A stretch of DNA of 64,000 bases from an uncultured Desulfobacter sp. (GTDB lineage Bacteria > Desulfobacterota > Desulfobacteria > Desulfobacterales > Desulfobacteraceae): positions 442,501 through 506,500 of the forward strand of contig NZ_OY781882.1 in NCBI RefSeq assembly GCF_963677125.1, written 5' to 3'. Every line of letters begins with the position of its first letter. The stretch's first letter is position 1. This document shows, in pieces, positions 1 to 9,322 of this stretch. Made by a program: the position numbers and the translations under genes. Below the pieces are notes generated by a model. That model made no database searches, was not told the origin of the DNA, and worked only from the letters and a program-made list of their open reading frames with translations.

Positions 1-807
1 TTTTCATTCATTGTTTCTATTATCGCTCTCATGCTCATTTCAACCCTTGTTTATGCGGAAACAGAAGCCGAGAAAGACAGAGAAGACGAGCTTGCCAAAC
101 AACTGGCCAATCCGGTGGCGTCCCTTGCCTGTCTGCCGTTTCAGTTCAACTATGACGCCAATATCGGACCTGGTGACAACGGCGAACGCTGGACGTTGAA
201 TATACAGCCGGTCCTGCCTTTTGAACTTAATGACAAATGGAATCTTATCTCGCGTACCATCCTGCCGGTTATGTACCAGGATGATGTCATTTCCGGGACA
301 GGAAGCCAGTTTGGCTTGAGCGATACAGTCCAGTCGCTGTTCTTTTCCCCCAGACCCGGTCCCAGCGGAATAATCTGGGCCGTGGGTCCGGTTTTTCTTC
401 TTCCCACGGCGACAGACAGCAAGCTTGGCACAGAAAAGTGGGGGGCAGGTCCCACAGGGGTTGTACTGAGGCAGACCGGCCCCTGGACCTACGGCATGCT
501 TGCCAATCATATCCAATCCTTTGCCGGTGAGGGCAGCCGGGCAGATATATCTTCTACCTATTTTAACCCTTTTATATCCTATCGTCTCCACGGCGGCTGG
601 ACCATCGGCACACAGCTTGAACATACCCTGGACCATGATAACGACCAGGATTCAGGTCAGTGCAGCATATTTGCTTCAAAAGTCACCAGTATATCAGGTC
701 AACTGGTCAGTTTCTCCCTTGCGCCCCGATACTGGTATGAGACAAGTGCTTCAAGCCCGGAAGGGTTTGCTTTACGATTAAATATAACACTTCTTTTCCC
801 CAATTAA
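1..807 (+). CDS. Outer-membrane transporter-like beta-barrel protein, 5' end cut by the window
   Basis: The reading frame is open from base 1, and the residues before the first ATG in the window (base 31) are hydrophobic. Together they form the core of a signal peptide ending near LVYA-ETEAEK, so the true start lies left of the window. The mature part (about 245 residues) is rich in alternating aromatic/polar strands and Gly turns and ends in a hydrophobic strand (LRLNITLLFPN), as in outer-membrane barrels. It resembles the proteins commonly labelled transporter or MetA-pathway-of-phenol-degradation-like. It precedes an OprB-like porin in the same orientation, suggesting a shared uptake role for the hydrolase cluster downstream. 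The substrate is unknown. The family assignment is from overall pattern only. Confidence 0.6.
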   Translation, partial: FSFIVSIIALMLISTLVYAETEAEKDREDELAKQLANPVASLACLPFQFNYDANIGPGDNGERWTLNIQPVLPFELNDKWNLISRTILPVMYQDDVISGTGSQFGLSDTVQSLFFSPRPGPSGIIWAVGPVFLLPTATDSKLGTEKWGAGPTGVVLRQTGPWTYGMLANHIQSFAGEGSRADISSTYFNPFISYRLHGGWTIGTQLEHTLDHDNDQDSGQCSIFASKVTSISGQLVSFSLAPRYWYETSASSPEGFALRLNITLLFPN

Positions 808-1012
808 AAAATGGCACTGGCCCTAAAGGCGCCCTCTGTGGGACGTCTCAATGCCAAGTGGGAAAGCTGGGCCGAATATTGAGCATCATCAAGTAAGTTT
901 CATAACAGCGGAGCTGTTTGGCAATGCCATAACTGCCCTGCGGCAGCCGGTACCAAAAACCTTTTCACAGGGACTGAACCCAGCCCCGGGCCTATGGACT
1001 GGAAAGCATAAC

Positions 1013-2251
1013 ATGAATATCAAAACATTGTTGCTCGTTATATCATTTGCAGCCACATTGGGTACCTATGCCGTTGCAGAAGAGAGCGAAACGGACTGGC
1101 TGCAGCGGGAGACACTTACAGGAGAATGGGGTGGTGCCCGCGACCGGTTGTCTGAAAAAGGCATCAAATTCGAGATGGAGTTCACCGGATATTATCAGGG
1201 GACCCTTTCAGGTGATGGATATACCGGCTTTGACTTCGGCAGCCGGGCGGACAGTCTTATCAGCTTTAACCTTGAAAAGCTCGGCCTATGGAAAGGCGGG
1301 GGATTCAACACCCACCTGACATACCGATCCGGTGATCTTCCGGCATTTCGGGGCGGTGCCCTGTGGCCGGTCAATACCGGAAGCATTGCGCCCCTTGGCG
1401 GAGAAGACAGTCTTGTGGCCACCTCATTGTATTTCACACAGCGGCTGACTGATTCAGGCTTACTTTTTTTGGGAAAGATCAATGCCCTTGACCTGCTGGC
1501 AGGCGACCCTTTCTTTGGCGGGTGGGGAAATCACCGTTTCATGAATCTTGCGTTTACAGCGCCCCCCAGCGGCGTGGTGCCCCCCGTCATCATGGGGGCT
1601 ATTCTGAGCTGGCGTGTTGCGCCGTATACCGTGACCTTCATGATTTTCGATCCCAACGACCACACCGATGACTACTGGTTTAATGATCTCTTCTCCGCCG
1701 GCGTCAATCTTTCTCTTGGTGTCAAATGGGACGGGATGGTGTTTAAGCGAACCAGCAGCATCAACCTGTCCGCCACTTACAGCACAGAAGACAGTACAGA
1801 CAACTCCGAAATACTCCTTCCCCCTGACCTGAAAACCGGGACAAAGGATGGTGCATACAGCATTTCCGTGCAGGTGAATCATCTGCTGCTGGAAAGTTCC
1901 GTAACACCCGGAAAGGGACTGGGGTTATACGCCAAGGCGGCCATCGCCGACGGGAATCCCAATCCAATCCAGGGGTCTTTTATCGGTGGTTTTGCCGGAC
2001 AGCGTATTGTACCGGGACGTCCCAGGGACACATTTGGCATCGGCTATTTTTATTACAATTTCAGCAACGAGCTGCAATCCGCGGTCACCCCACTGATTAC
2101 CTTTGAAAATGAACAGGGCATTGAGGTGTTTTATAATATAGCCGTTTCGCCCTGGCTGCATATCACGGTCGATTTGCAGTGTATCGATCCCGGCACGGGT
2201 GGAAACGCCGATGCCTGGATCGGGGGATTGCGCACAAACATTAGGTTCTAA
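1013..2251 (+). CDS. Carbohydrate-selective porin, OprB family
   Basis: This 412-aa protein begins with a signal peptide (MNIKTLLLVISFAATLGTYA, then VAEES). I chose the ATG at 1013 because it starts this signal sequence; the open frame reaches back to 851 but the upstream residues do not look like protein. After the signal comes the OprB hallmark LTGEWGGARDRLSEKGI, then a long beta-rich region with many Gly and aromatic residues and a C-terminal strand ending in Phe (GGLRTNIRF), which fits outer-membrane insertion. OprB porins let small sugars and related solutes cross the outer membrane. Here the gene is followed by secreted hydrolases, so the channel may admit their substrate or products. 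Family call good; substrate not inferable. Confidence 0.8.
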   Translation: MNIKTLLLVISFAATLGTYAVAEESETDWLQRETLTGEWGGARDRLSEKGIKFEMEFTGYYQGTLSGDGYTGFDFGSRADSLISFNLEKLGLWKGGGFNTHLTYRSGDLPAFRGGALWPVNTGSIAPLGGEDSLVATSLYFTQRLTDSGLLFLGKINALDLLAGDPFFGGWGNHRFMNLAFTAPPSGVVPPVIMGAILSWRVAPYTVTFMIFDPNDHTDDYWFNDLFSAGVNLSLGVKWDGMVFKRTSSINLSATYSTEDSTDNSEILLPPDLKTGTKDGAYSISVQVNHLLLESSVTPGKGLGLYAKAAIADGNPNPIQGSFIGGFAGQRIVPGRPRDTFGIGYFYYNFSNELQSAVTPLITFENEQGIEVFYNIAVSPWLHITVDLQCIDPGTGGNADAWIGGLRTNIRF

Positions 2252-2353
2252 ATTTATAATTTTATCAGCCTTGGAAGAAAGGCAACAATCACCCAGATAA
2301 AAACCATTATCAGACCAAAACCGTTATGCGTCAGTTACAAAAAAGGAGAAGAA

Positions 2354-3724
2354 ATGAACCCGAAATTTACAGGAAGGATAATTCTGTTGACCGCCGTTTC
2401 TGTTTTTATGCTTATGTCCGGGGTCTGTTTTGCCCAGACCACCCTTGAAAAAGCATTGAGCGCCCCCGGTGCCAAAGTGACCATGCCGGTGGAGGCGGCA
2501 AAAAAGCCGTTCCCCAAGGCATTTGTTACCAAGGCTCAGAAAGCGTTCAACAGTTTCCATGCCCAGATGGGGGGAGACCACACCCTCTATTATCTTGAAA
2601 ATGTCAGCTCGGTCATGCGCACCGACCTTGTTGTGCCGAATATGCAATTCAAGCCGTTCGACTATGCTCTGGATCCACGCATTGAAAAAATTACCATTAA
2701 AACGGACAGCGAAGGTCCGCTGAAACTCAAAGACTACATAGTTCACCCCACGTTTCGCCACCAGGCAGTGATGATGGTGCATAAGGGAAAGGTTGTCTAT
2801 GAGGCCTATCCCGGCATGCTGCCTACCCAGGTCCATTTGTGGTCCTCCGCCTCAAAAACCATTACCGGGCTTTTGGCGGCCAAATTTGTGGTCGAGGGAA
2901 AAATTGATCCCAATGCATCTGTGACCAGTTACGTCAAGGAACTTTCCGGAACTGCCTGGGACAAGGTCAGGGTCATCGACCTGATCAACCACACCACCGG
3001 CCTGGATACCGAGGAGAACAACCAGTCCATCCTGAACCCCCAGTCGATGTTTGTCCGCTTTCTTTTGTCTGTCTTCGGCAGTACGGATCGCACGGTTGAG
3101 ATCGAGGACTGGCTCCAGGTCCTGCGCGAAGCAAAACCGATTGAGGGAGAGGTGCCGGGCGAGCGGTTCCGCTATTCCTCGCTCAACACCCACGTTATCG
3201 GCCTGGTCATTGAGGGCATCACCGGGATTCGGGTCTCCGATGTTATCGGGCAGGAGATCTGGGGCCACCTGAAGGCCCGCATGCCTTTGCTGGTTCATCT
3301 TGCACCGGATGGACAGCCGCTCAACCTTGGGATCGTCTCATCCACCCTGCAGGACATGGCCCGCTACGCCACCTTGTGGACACCGAGCTGGCAAACTTTT
3401 TCCGACACTCAGATCGTGACCAAACCCATCCTCGATTTGATCCGGTCAAGTGGTGACCCCGAATCCTTCAAGGGCGGTGCCAAGGAACAACAGGCACTCG
3501 GCCTATTTGCCGAAAAGCCGGTCAAGGGCGCCTACCAGTTTGATTTTATTTTTGAGGACGGAGCTATTTACAAACACGGCAACACCGGTCAGGGCATTTA
3601 CATAGACCCGGAACGCGACTTTGTTGCGGTCATGTTCTCCGCCACACCGTATGTGCCGCCCTATGGCGAAGTCAAGCTGCCGGCTTACATGCGTGCCGCA
3701 GCAAAGATGCTGGCCGGGAAATAA
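2354..3724 (+). CDS. Exported beta-lactamase-fold serine hydrolase, paralogue A
   Basis: A 456-aa protein with a cleavable signal peptide (cut near FAQ-TT, residues 27-28) and a good ribosome site (AAAAGGAGAAGAA) before the ATG. It has the class C beta-lactamase/penicillin-recognising fold pattern: SASK (S165, K168) supplies the SxxK nucleophile and base, RYSSLNTH carries the tyrosine motif, and HGNTGQGIYIDP stands where the KTG box is found. The spacing and the C-terminal GQGIYIDP resemble 6-aminohexanoate-dimer hydrolases (NylB type) and related esterases more than true beta-lactamases. Such enzymes hydrolyse amide or ester bonds; the substrate here is unknown. It is the first of four paralogues in the cluster and the most divergent, and it is followed at 52 bp by the M20 amidohydrolase. 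Confidence 0.8.
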   Translation: MNPKFTGRIILLTAVSVFMLMSGVCFAQTTLEKALSAPGAKVTMPVEAAKKPFPKAFVTKAQKAFNSFHAQMGGDHTLYYLENVSSVMRTDLVVPNMQFKPFDYALDPRIEKITIKTDSEGPLKLKDYIVHPTFRHQAVMMVHKGKVVYEAYPGMLPTQVHLWSSASKTITGLLAAKFVVEGKIDPNASVTSYVKELSGTAWDKVRVIDLINHTTGLDTEENNQSILNPQSMFVRFLLSVFGSTDRTVEIEDWLQVLREAKPIEGEVPGERFRYSSLNTHVIGLVIEGITGIRVSDVIGQEIWGHLKARMPLLVHLAPDGQPLNLGIVSSTLQDMARYATLWTPSWQTFSDTQIVTKPILDLIRSSGDPESFKGGAKEQQALGLFAEKPVKGAYQFDFIFEDGAIYKHGNTGQGIYIDPERDFVAVMFSATPYVPPYGEVKLPAYMRAAAKMLAGK

Positions 3725-3776
3725 TGGGAGACATGCCAAAGGCTTTCCAACAACCACTAAATTAGGAATTGTCAGT

Positions 3777-5195
3777 ATGGTTACCCGACGTGAATTTATA
3801 AAAAATACATCCCTTGGGATCGCGGTTGCAGCGGCGTCCCCTTCCTTTGCACAGAGTACGGAACAGGTCTCGAAACAGGGCCCAAGCAGCAGGATGCTCA
3901 AACTGATCCCTGAACTGCACAAGGCTGTGGATGCGGATGCAAAGCGCGTGGCCGAGATTTACAAGGATATCCACCAGCATGCTGAACTGGGGTTTATGGA
4001 GACCCGCACTGCGGGTGTTGTTGCCAAAGAACTACGTGCCCTGGGATTCGATGTGAAGACTAAAATCGGTATCACTGGCGTTGTCGGTATCCTTAAGAAC
4101 GGCAAAGGGCCGGTTTTTATGTACCGGGGGGATATGGATGCCCTACCCATAGAAGAAAAAACGGGTCTTCCCTATGCGAGCAAGGTTAGGGCAAGCAATC
4201 TGGACGGGGTTGAAGTGCCTGTTTCTCATATGTGCGGACACGATGCCAATACAACCCTGGCCATCGCTTTGGGCAAGGCAATGGTCCGGCTGAAGGACAA
4301 ATGGTCCGGCACACTGGTTCTTGTGGCCCAGCCCGCCGAAGAGCCCATCGAGGGTGCTGTCGCCATGATCAAGGACGGCCTTTACACCAAACACGGCGTT
4401 CCCAAACCGGACTACTTTCTGGCGATGCATACGGCCCCTCTACCGACAGGGGCCGTGATTCTTACCAGCGGACGGTTAAATACCGGCTCCCAGCACATTG
4501 ACGTCACTTTCCGGGGAGCCGGCGGCCATGGGTCTTCGCCCCATGTTACGAGCGATCCCATCATCATGGCCGGCGCAGCAATCATGCAGTACCAGACCAT
4601 CGTGTCACGCATGATGGACCCCACGGAGACCTCCGTGCTTACCGTCGGTATGGTTGATGCCGGTGCCACATATAATGTCATCCCCACCGAGGCCAGACTC
4701 AAACTTAAACTGCATTATACAACGGTAGAGAGCGGAGAAAAGATGGTGGATGCCATCAAACGTGTCAGTGATAATATCGCACGCACCTACGGCATCACAT
4801 CAGACGACATGATGCCCACGGTGGAAGTGAAAGGCTACGCCCCGCCGGTGGTTAACTCCCCCGAATGGATGACCCGCATCCGGGAGGTCTTAAAGGAGGC
4901 TAAAGCCGCTGACAAGGTTTTAAATGACAAGCGTGCCCTGGGCGGCGTCGGGTTGTTCGATCTTGAGACGTCCGCCTCTGACGACGCCTTTGCCCTGATC
5001 GAGGGTATTGACGGGGTCCAGGGGGCCTATCTTTTTCTGGGCTCAGCGCCACCTGACAAGATGGCCCAAGCCCGCAAAGAAGGCAAAGAATTTCCTTTCT
5101 TTGTGCACCAGCCCAACTACATGATCGATCTTGAGGCCCTTGCTTTTGGAACCAAGGTCGCAACCGTCCTTGCCCTGGATGTACTGGGCAAATAA
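3777..5195 (+). CDS. Tat-exported M20D-family amidohydrolase
   Basis: A 472-aa metallohydrolase. The ATG at 3777 is chosen because it begins a twin-arginine signal (VTRREFIKNTS, then a hydrophobic stretch ending SFAQ); the frame is open back to 3621 but the upstream residues are not protein-like. Family motifs are clear: HQHAELGFMET, RGDMDALPIEEKTG, SHMCGHDANTT (metal ligands), AQPAEEPIEGA (catalytic Glu region), MHTAPLPTG, and GGHGSSPH in the dimerisation lid. M20D enzymes remove acyl groups from amino acids (hippurate, N-acyl or IAA-amino acid hydrolases). Most are cytoplasmic, so Tat export is notable and fits joint action in the periplasm with the neighbouring secreted serine hydrolases. 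The substrate is not deducible. Confidence 0.85.
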   Translation: MVTRREFIKNTSLGIAVAAASPSFAQSTEQVSKQGPSSRMLKLIPELHKAVDADAKRVAEIYKDIHQHAELGFMETRTAGVVAKELRALGFDVKTKIGITGVVGILKNGKGPVFMYRGDMDALPIEEKTGLPYASKVRASNLDGVEVPVSHMCGHDANTTLAIALGKAMVRLKDKWSGTLVLVAQPAEEPIEGAVAMIKDGLYTKHGVPKPDYFLAMHTAPLPTGAVILTSGRLNTGSQHIDVTFRGAGGHGSSPHVTSDPIIMAGAAIMQYQTIVSRMMDPTETSVLTVGMVDAGATYNVIPTEARLKLKLHYTTVESGEKMVDAIKRVSDNIARTYGITSDDMMPTVEVKGYAPPVVNSPEWMTRIREVLKEAKAADKVLNDKRALGGVGLFDLETSASDDAFALIEGIDGVQGAYLFLGSAPPDKMAQARKEGKEFPFFVHQPNYMIDLEALAFGTKVATVLALDVLGK

Positions 5196-5229
5196 TTGTG
5201 AAAAACAGCCGGAAAAAAAGGAAGAGAAA

Positions 5230-6549
5230 ATGAACCGAAAACTTACAATAGCATTACTGCTGAGTGCGATTTCAATCTGTATGATGCTGTCGGGAATCTC
5301 GGTTGCCCAGGAGAACGAAAAAGCCTCCCCATTCATGATCAAAGATACGATCAACGGCGGCTCTGCAGAAGATCAGCGCCGCTTCAAGCAGGCGTTCGGG
5401 GTTGCCTCCTCGCTGACGGCCAATCCCACGGCGGCCTGGTTTCATAACTTCACGTCCCGGGCCCTGCCCACGGCGGTTATCCCCCGCCGGCAGCCGGTCA
5501 TGCCCCTGGATGTGAAGGTTGTTCCCAAGATCGGAAAGGTGGCGGCGACCACGACCTTGGGACATATGGACCTGAATGCGTTTCTGGTTCATCCCAAGAG
5601 CTTTGCCCAGGGATTTATCGTGGTTCACAAAGGGAATATCGTTTTTGAGCGGTATCCGGGCATGCGCAAAGAGAATTCTCATATGACCGCGTCCACGGCA
5701 AAGGTATTTGTCGGCCTTCTGGTGGAATGCCTGATCGAGGAGGGGGTGATCGACGAGCAGAAGACCCTTGGCGACTATGTGCCGGAGTTCAGGAAATCTG
5801 CCTGGGCGCCGGTCAAGGTCATCGATGTCATGGACATGTCCACGGGCCTGGACCCCATCGACGCACCCGAGCATTTTGTAAATCCGGATGCCGTGATCAC
5901 CCGCATGGTCATGGCCGAACTCGGGGAGACCTATAAAGGTAAAGTGGAGAACATGATCGCGGTCATGAGGGATGCAAAAACGGTCAGCAAGTCTGGCGAG
6001 CATTTCACCTATTCCTCCACCGCCACCCAGGCCCTGGTGGTGTTGACCGAAGCCGTGACCGAGCAGACCTTTGCCGATGCATTTGATCAGCGCATCTGGT
6101 CGAAAATGGGGGTGGACGGTCCCCTGCAGGTCCATCTTTCTCCTGACGGATATGCCCTGGGCCACGGTGTGCTGTCGCTGCGGCTGCGGGATCTGGCGCG
6201 GTTCGGCATGCTTTACACCCCGAGCTGGAACAGGACTGCCGTGGCGCAGATCGTCACCCCTAAAATCCTGGAGCGCGCCCGGGTTCCCTACCGGAGCCGG
6301 GCGTTTTACCGGAACGGCCCCTCTGCCAAGAAATTCATGGAACGGCTGGGCGACTTTGAAGTCCGCTCCGCCGGGCGGCAATGGGATGCGGTGTGGGATG
6401 ACGGAGATTTCTTCAAGAGCGGGATGAACACCCAGGGAATCTATGTGTCGCCGGCCCGGGACCTGGTCATTGCCTATTTCTCTTTGGAGCCGACCCAACA
6501 GCTTCAAAAATACCTGCGGCCCCTGGTGACATCGGGGTTGTTTGAATAA
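5230..6549 (+). CDS. Exported beta-lactamase-fold serine hydrolase, paralogue B
   Basis: A 439-aa protein with signal peptide MNRKLTIALLLSAISICMML followed by SGISVAQ. The ATG at 5230 is the likely start because the signal begins there; the frame is open to 5131 inside the upstream gene. Catalytic pattern: STAK (S155, K158), FTYSSTATQ as the tyrosine motif, and FKSGMNTQGIYVSPARD near the C-terminus in the KTG position. The Asn found after YSS in paralogues A and C is Ala here. It is very similar over most of its length to the gene at 7968 (shared WDDGDFFK, FYRNGPSA and RIWSKMGV blocks), so the two are recent duplicates. Probably a periplasmic amide/ester hydrolase; the substrate is unknown. 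Confidence 0.8.
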   Translation: MNRKLTIALLLSAISICMMLSGISVAQENEKASPFMIKDTINGGSAEDQRRFKQAFGVASSLTANPTAAWFHNFTSRALPTAVIPRRQPVMPLDVKVVPKIGKVAATTTLGHMDLNAFLVHPKSFAQGFIVVHKGNIVFERYPGMRKENSHMTASTAKVFVGLLVECLIEEGVIDEQKTLGDYVPEFRKSAWAPVKVIDVMDMSTGLDPIDAPEHFVNPDAVITRMVMAELGETYKGKVENMIAVMRDAKTVSKSGEHFTYSSTATQALVVLTEAVTEQTFADAFDQRIWSKMGVDGPLQVHLSPDGYALGHGVLSLRLRDLARFGMLYTPSWNRTAVAQIVTPKILERARVPYRSRAFYRNGPSAKKFMERLGDFEVRSAGRQWDAVWDDGDFFKSGMNTQGIYVSPARDLVIAYFSLEPTQQLQKYLRPLVTSGLFE

Positions 6550-6564
6550 AAAGGAGACTTTGCA

Positions 6565-7908
6565 ATGAACCGGAAACTTATCATATCATTGCTGTTGGGT
6601 GCGGTCCTGGCCGCTGCGGGGGTGCCCGTGGTGTCTGCCCAGGATGCATCTAAATCGCAATATCCCATTCCCGATGACCTCACCCCTGTTTCAAACTGGA
6701 AGAACGGGTTTACCGCCGATGAGGCAAAACACTTCATCGAAGCCTACAATGCCAAAAGTTTTGTCATCGGGGATGACATCGGTACCTACGCTTTCCTGAA
6801 TCTTTCCGAAGTCCTGCCGGTATCCAAGGTGTTCCGGAAGGGGGATGTGGCAACCCTTGAGGTGGACATGGACGCGTCCGTCGGCCGGTTCAAGGTCGAC
6901 GGCCCCCTGGGCAACCTGACCCTGGAAGAGGTGATGAATGACAAAAGGGCCAGGATGCAGGGCATCATTGTTTTAAAAAAAGGGAAGATCATTTACGAAA
7001 AATATCCGGGTATGCAGGAACATGCCTGCCATACCTGGATGTCTTCAACCAAGGTCGTTACCGGGCTGATCATGCACATGCTGGAACAGGACGGACTGCT
7101 GTCGCTTAAGGACGATGTGACAAAATACATCCCGGAGTATAAAGGCTCGGACTGGGAGGGTGTTGAACTGGTCGATATCCTTCACCAGCAGTCGGGCATG
7201 GACCTGGTGGAAAGCGCAGCCAACATCGCCAACCCTAAAAGTCCGGTTGCCCGGGCCTATGCCTTTGCCTTCAGTCCCAAAGGAGCGACGCCCGATGCAT
7301 CCATATTTGACATCATGAAAGAGGTCAAACGCTACAGGGAGCCCGGTACCCAGTTTGATTACTCCACCTTCAACACCCACATCCTGGGTGTGGTGATTGA
7401 AAAAGTGACCGGTAAAAAATTCACCGATGTGTTTACCGAACGAATCTGGGCCAAAGCAGGAATGGAAGGAGATGCGGAAATGGCAAACACCCCCATCGGC
7501 GAGTCGTTGAACGGCGGCATTTTCGCCTCGCGACTGAGGGACAAGGCGCGGTTTGCCCTTCTATTTACGCCCAGCTGGTCAAAGGTATCCAGGACCAGGA
7601 TCGTGGATGACGCCTACTTCAAGAAAGTATACGGTTCAAATAACTCCGCCGCCTTTTTCAATAAGGGCAGCGATCTTGGCAATCGTATGCTTGAAAATTT
7701 CAAGGAGGCCCCTTCCCATGCCTCTTACCAGTGGGACGCGGTGTTTGCAGACGGCGACCTCTACAAGTCGGGAAAAAACGGTCAAGGCATTTATGTCTCC
7801 CCAAAGAAGGACATGGCCGTGGTCTGGTTTTCCAATACGTTTAACAATTCTCCTTGGCTGCCCATTTATGCGCGCGCTATTGTGAAAAAGTATTTTAAAG
7901 ACAAATAA
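6565..7908 (+). CDS. Exported beta-lactamase-fold serine hydrolase, paralogue C
   Basis: A 447-aa protein starting 15 bp after the previous stop with a strong ribosome site (AAAAAGGAGA). Signal peptide MNRKLIISLLLGAVLAAAGV, cut near VSAQ. The SxxK motif is SSTK (S160, K163), the tyrosine motif is FDYSTFNTH, and the C-terminal box is YKSGKNGQGIYVSPKKD. The first residues (MNRKL.I.LLL) copy those of paralogue B, which suggests tandem duplication followed by divergence. The remainder is clearly more distant from B than the gene at 7968 is. Function: probable secreted amide/ester hydrolase of the NylB/esterase branch of the penicillin-recognising enzymes; the substrate is unknown. Confidence 0.8.
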   Translation: MNRKLIISLLLGAVLAAAGVPVVSAQDASKSQYPIPDDLTPVSNWKNGFTADEAKHFIEAYNAKSFVIGDDIGTYAFLNLSEVLPVSKVFRKGDVATLEVDMDASVGRFKVDGPLGNLTLEEVMNDKRARMQGIIVLKKGKIIYEKYPGMQEHACHTWMSSTKVVTGLIMHMLEQDGLLSLKDDVTKYIPEYKGSDWEGVELVDILHQQSGMDLVESAANIANPKSPVARAYAFAFSPKGATPDASIFDIMKEVKRYREPGTQFDYSTFNTHILGVVIEKVTGKKFTDVFTERIWAKAGMEGDAEMANTPIGESLNGGIFASRLRDKARFALLFTPSWSKVSRTRIVDDAYFKKVYGSNNSAAFFNKGSDLGNRMLENFKEAPSHASYQWDAVFADGDLYKSGKNGQGIYVSPKKDMAVVWFSNTFNNSPWLPIYARAIVKKYFKDK

Positions 7909-7967
7909 CCATTGATTAACCCCAATGCCGGCTCTCAATATACCGGAGAGATAAAGGAACACAGCCT

Positions 7968-9272
7968 ATGTTAAGATTATTATGTTTTTGTATTTTATTT
8001 TCGATGTCTGTTTCGGCGGCATATGCAGGACAGCCGGAAAAGGTGTGCAGACAGTCTGTTAACCCACTTTTCAAAGCGTTTACAGCTGCGGAATCCCACG
8101 GATATATGAAAAATTTCGTCCTGAATGACGCACTGGGCACGGGGCCTGCCTCAATATGGTTCGGCACCAATGCCGCACAGGTATTACCCACGGCGGTCGT
8201 ACCGAATCGGCAGGCGGCTATGATTTTGGAATCCGAAATCATGCCGCAGATCGGCAAGATGAAAGCGACAACAACCCTGGGAGAAATGAGCCTTGATCAG
8301 TTTCTATATCATCCGAAAAGTAACGCACAGGCGTTCATCGTCGTTCACAAGGGCCGTATCGTCTTTGAAAAGTATCCCGGTATGCGGGAAGGGGATGCCC
8401 ATGTGCTGGCCTCGGCCGCTAAAGTAACAGCATCTCTCCTGATCGATCTTCTCATTGAAGAGGGGACGATCGATGAGCAGAAGGCCATGGGGGATTATAT
8501 TCCTGAGTTGGCCGGAAGCGTCTGGGAGCAGATCAAGGTCATTGACGTTATAGATATGTCGACGGGCCTGGATACTATGGACGGCCCCGCGCATTTCGCC
8601 AATCCCGATTCCGTTATTGCCCGAATGCTGAGAGCAGAGCTGGGCGAACCCTACAACGGGAAAGTGGAAACCATGCTGGATGTCATGAAGATGGCAAAGC
8701 CAGAGAGTAAGGCAGGTGAGTATTTCACCTATTCCTCTACTGCAACCCAGGCCTTGGCCTTACTGGCCGAAGCGGCAAGCGGTCAGACATGGGCGGAGGC
8801 CTTTGACCAGCGTATCTGGTCAAAGATGGGTGTAGAAGGGCCTTTCCAGGTGCATCTCACCCCTGAAGGCATTGCCATGGCCCACGGCCTTCTTTCTATG
8901 CGCCTGCGGGATCTGGCGCGATTCGGTATGCTCTATACCCCCAGCTGGAACAAGATTTCCAGAGAGCAGATCGTGACACCGGAAATACTTAAACGCACGC
9001 GCGTTCCCTATAGAAGCAGGGAATTTTATCGGAACGGCCCGTCCGCTGCAAAATTCATGGAAAGACTCGGTGATGATACCGTGCGGACCGGCGGGCGGCA
9101 GTGGGATGCGATCTGGGATGACGGAGACTTCTTCAAGGCAGGGTTCAATACACAGGGGATCTACGTGTCTCCTGCGCGGGACCTTGTCGTCGCCTATTTC
9201 AGCGTGGAAGCGACACAGCAGATTCAAAAATACCTGCGTCCCCTTGTGACGTCAAAATTGTTTCAACAGTAA
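7968..9272 (+). CDS. Exported beta-lactamase-fold serine hydrolase, paralogue B-prime
   Basis: A 434-aa protein with signal peptide MLRLLCFCILFSMSVSAAYA and ribosome site AAAGGA. The SxxK motif is SAAK (S149, K152), the tyrosine motif FTYSSTATQ, and the C-terminal box FKAGFNTQGIYVSPARD. From about residue 75 to the end it matches the product of the gene at 5230 closely (LPTAVVP, TTTLGEMSL, IDVIDMSTGLD, RIWSKMGVEGP, IQKYLRPLVTSKLF). It is therefore the second copy of the B type, while the N-terminal signal region is unrelated, so the export signal was exchanged or diverged quickly. As in B, Ala replaces the Asn of the tyrosine motif. Periplasmic hydrolase, substrate unknown. Confidence 0.8.
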   Translation: MLRLLCFCILFSMSVSAAYAGQPEKVCRQSVNPLFKAFTAAESHGYMKNFVLNDALGTGPASIWFGTNAAQVLPTAVVPNRQAAMILESEIMPQIGKMKATTTLGEMSLDQFLYHPKSNAQAFIVVHKGRIVFEKYPGMREGDAHVLASAAKVTASLLIDLLIEEGTIDEQKAMGDYIPELAGSVWEQIKVIDVIDMSTGLDTMDGPAHFANPDSVIARMLRAELGEPYNGKVETMLDVMKMAKPESKAGEYFTYSSTATQALALLAEAASGQTWAEAFDQRIWSKMGVEGPFQVHLTPEGIAMAHGLLSMRLRDLARFGMLYTPSWNKISREQIVTPEILKRTRVPYRSREFYRNGPSAAKFMERLGDDTVRTGGRQWDAIWDDGDFFKAGFNTQGIYVSPARDLVVAYFSVEATQQIQKYLRPLVTSKLFQQ

Positions 9273-9291
9273 AAGGAATCCCGTCCTTTTT
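9271..9291 (+). terminator. Weak hairpin between serine hydrolase B-prime and the YtcJ-like gene
   Basis: AAAAGGA (9271-9277) and TCCTTTT (9284-9290) can pair around a 6-nt loop just after the stop codon. The stem is AT-rich and the T run is short, so at most it would weaken transcription into the next gene. Confidence 0.3.
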
Positions 9292-9322
9292 CACATAAAC
9301 AAAATTAAAAAAATGGAGACTG

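Noticed and set aside
5272..6507. A 411-codon open frame on the - strand opposite a serine hydrolase gene
   Set aside because: It is a mirror of the GC-rich coding strand: His/Arg/Gly-rich, no motif, no start signal, and the + strand gene is certain.
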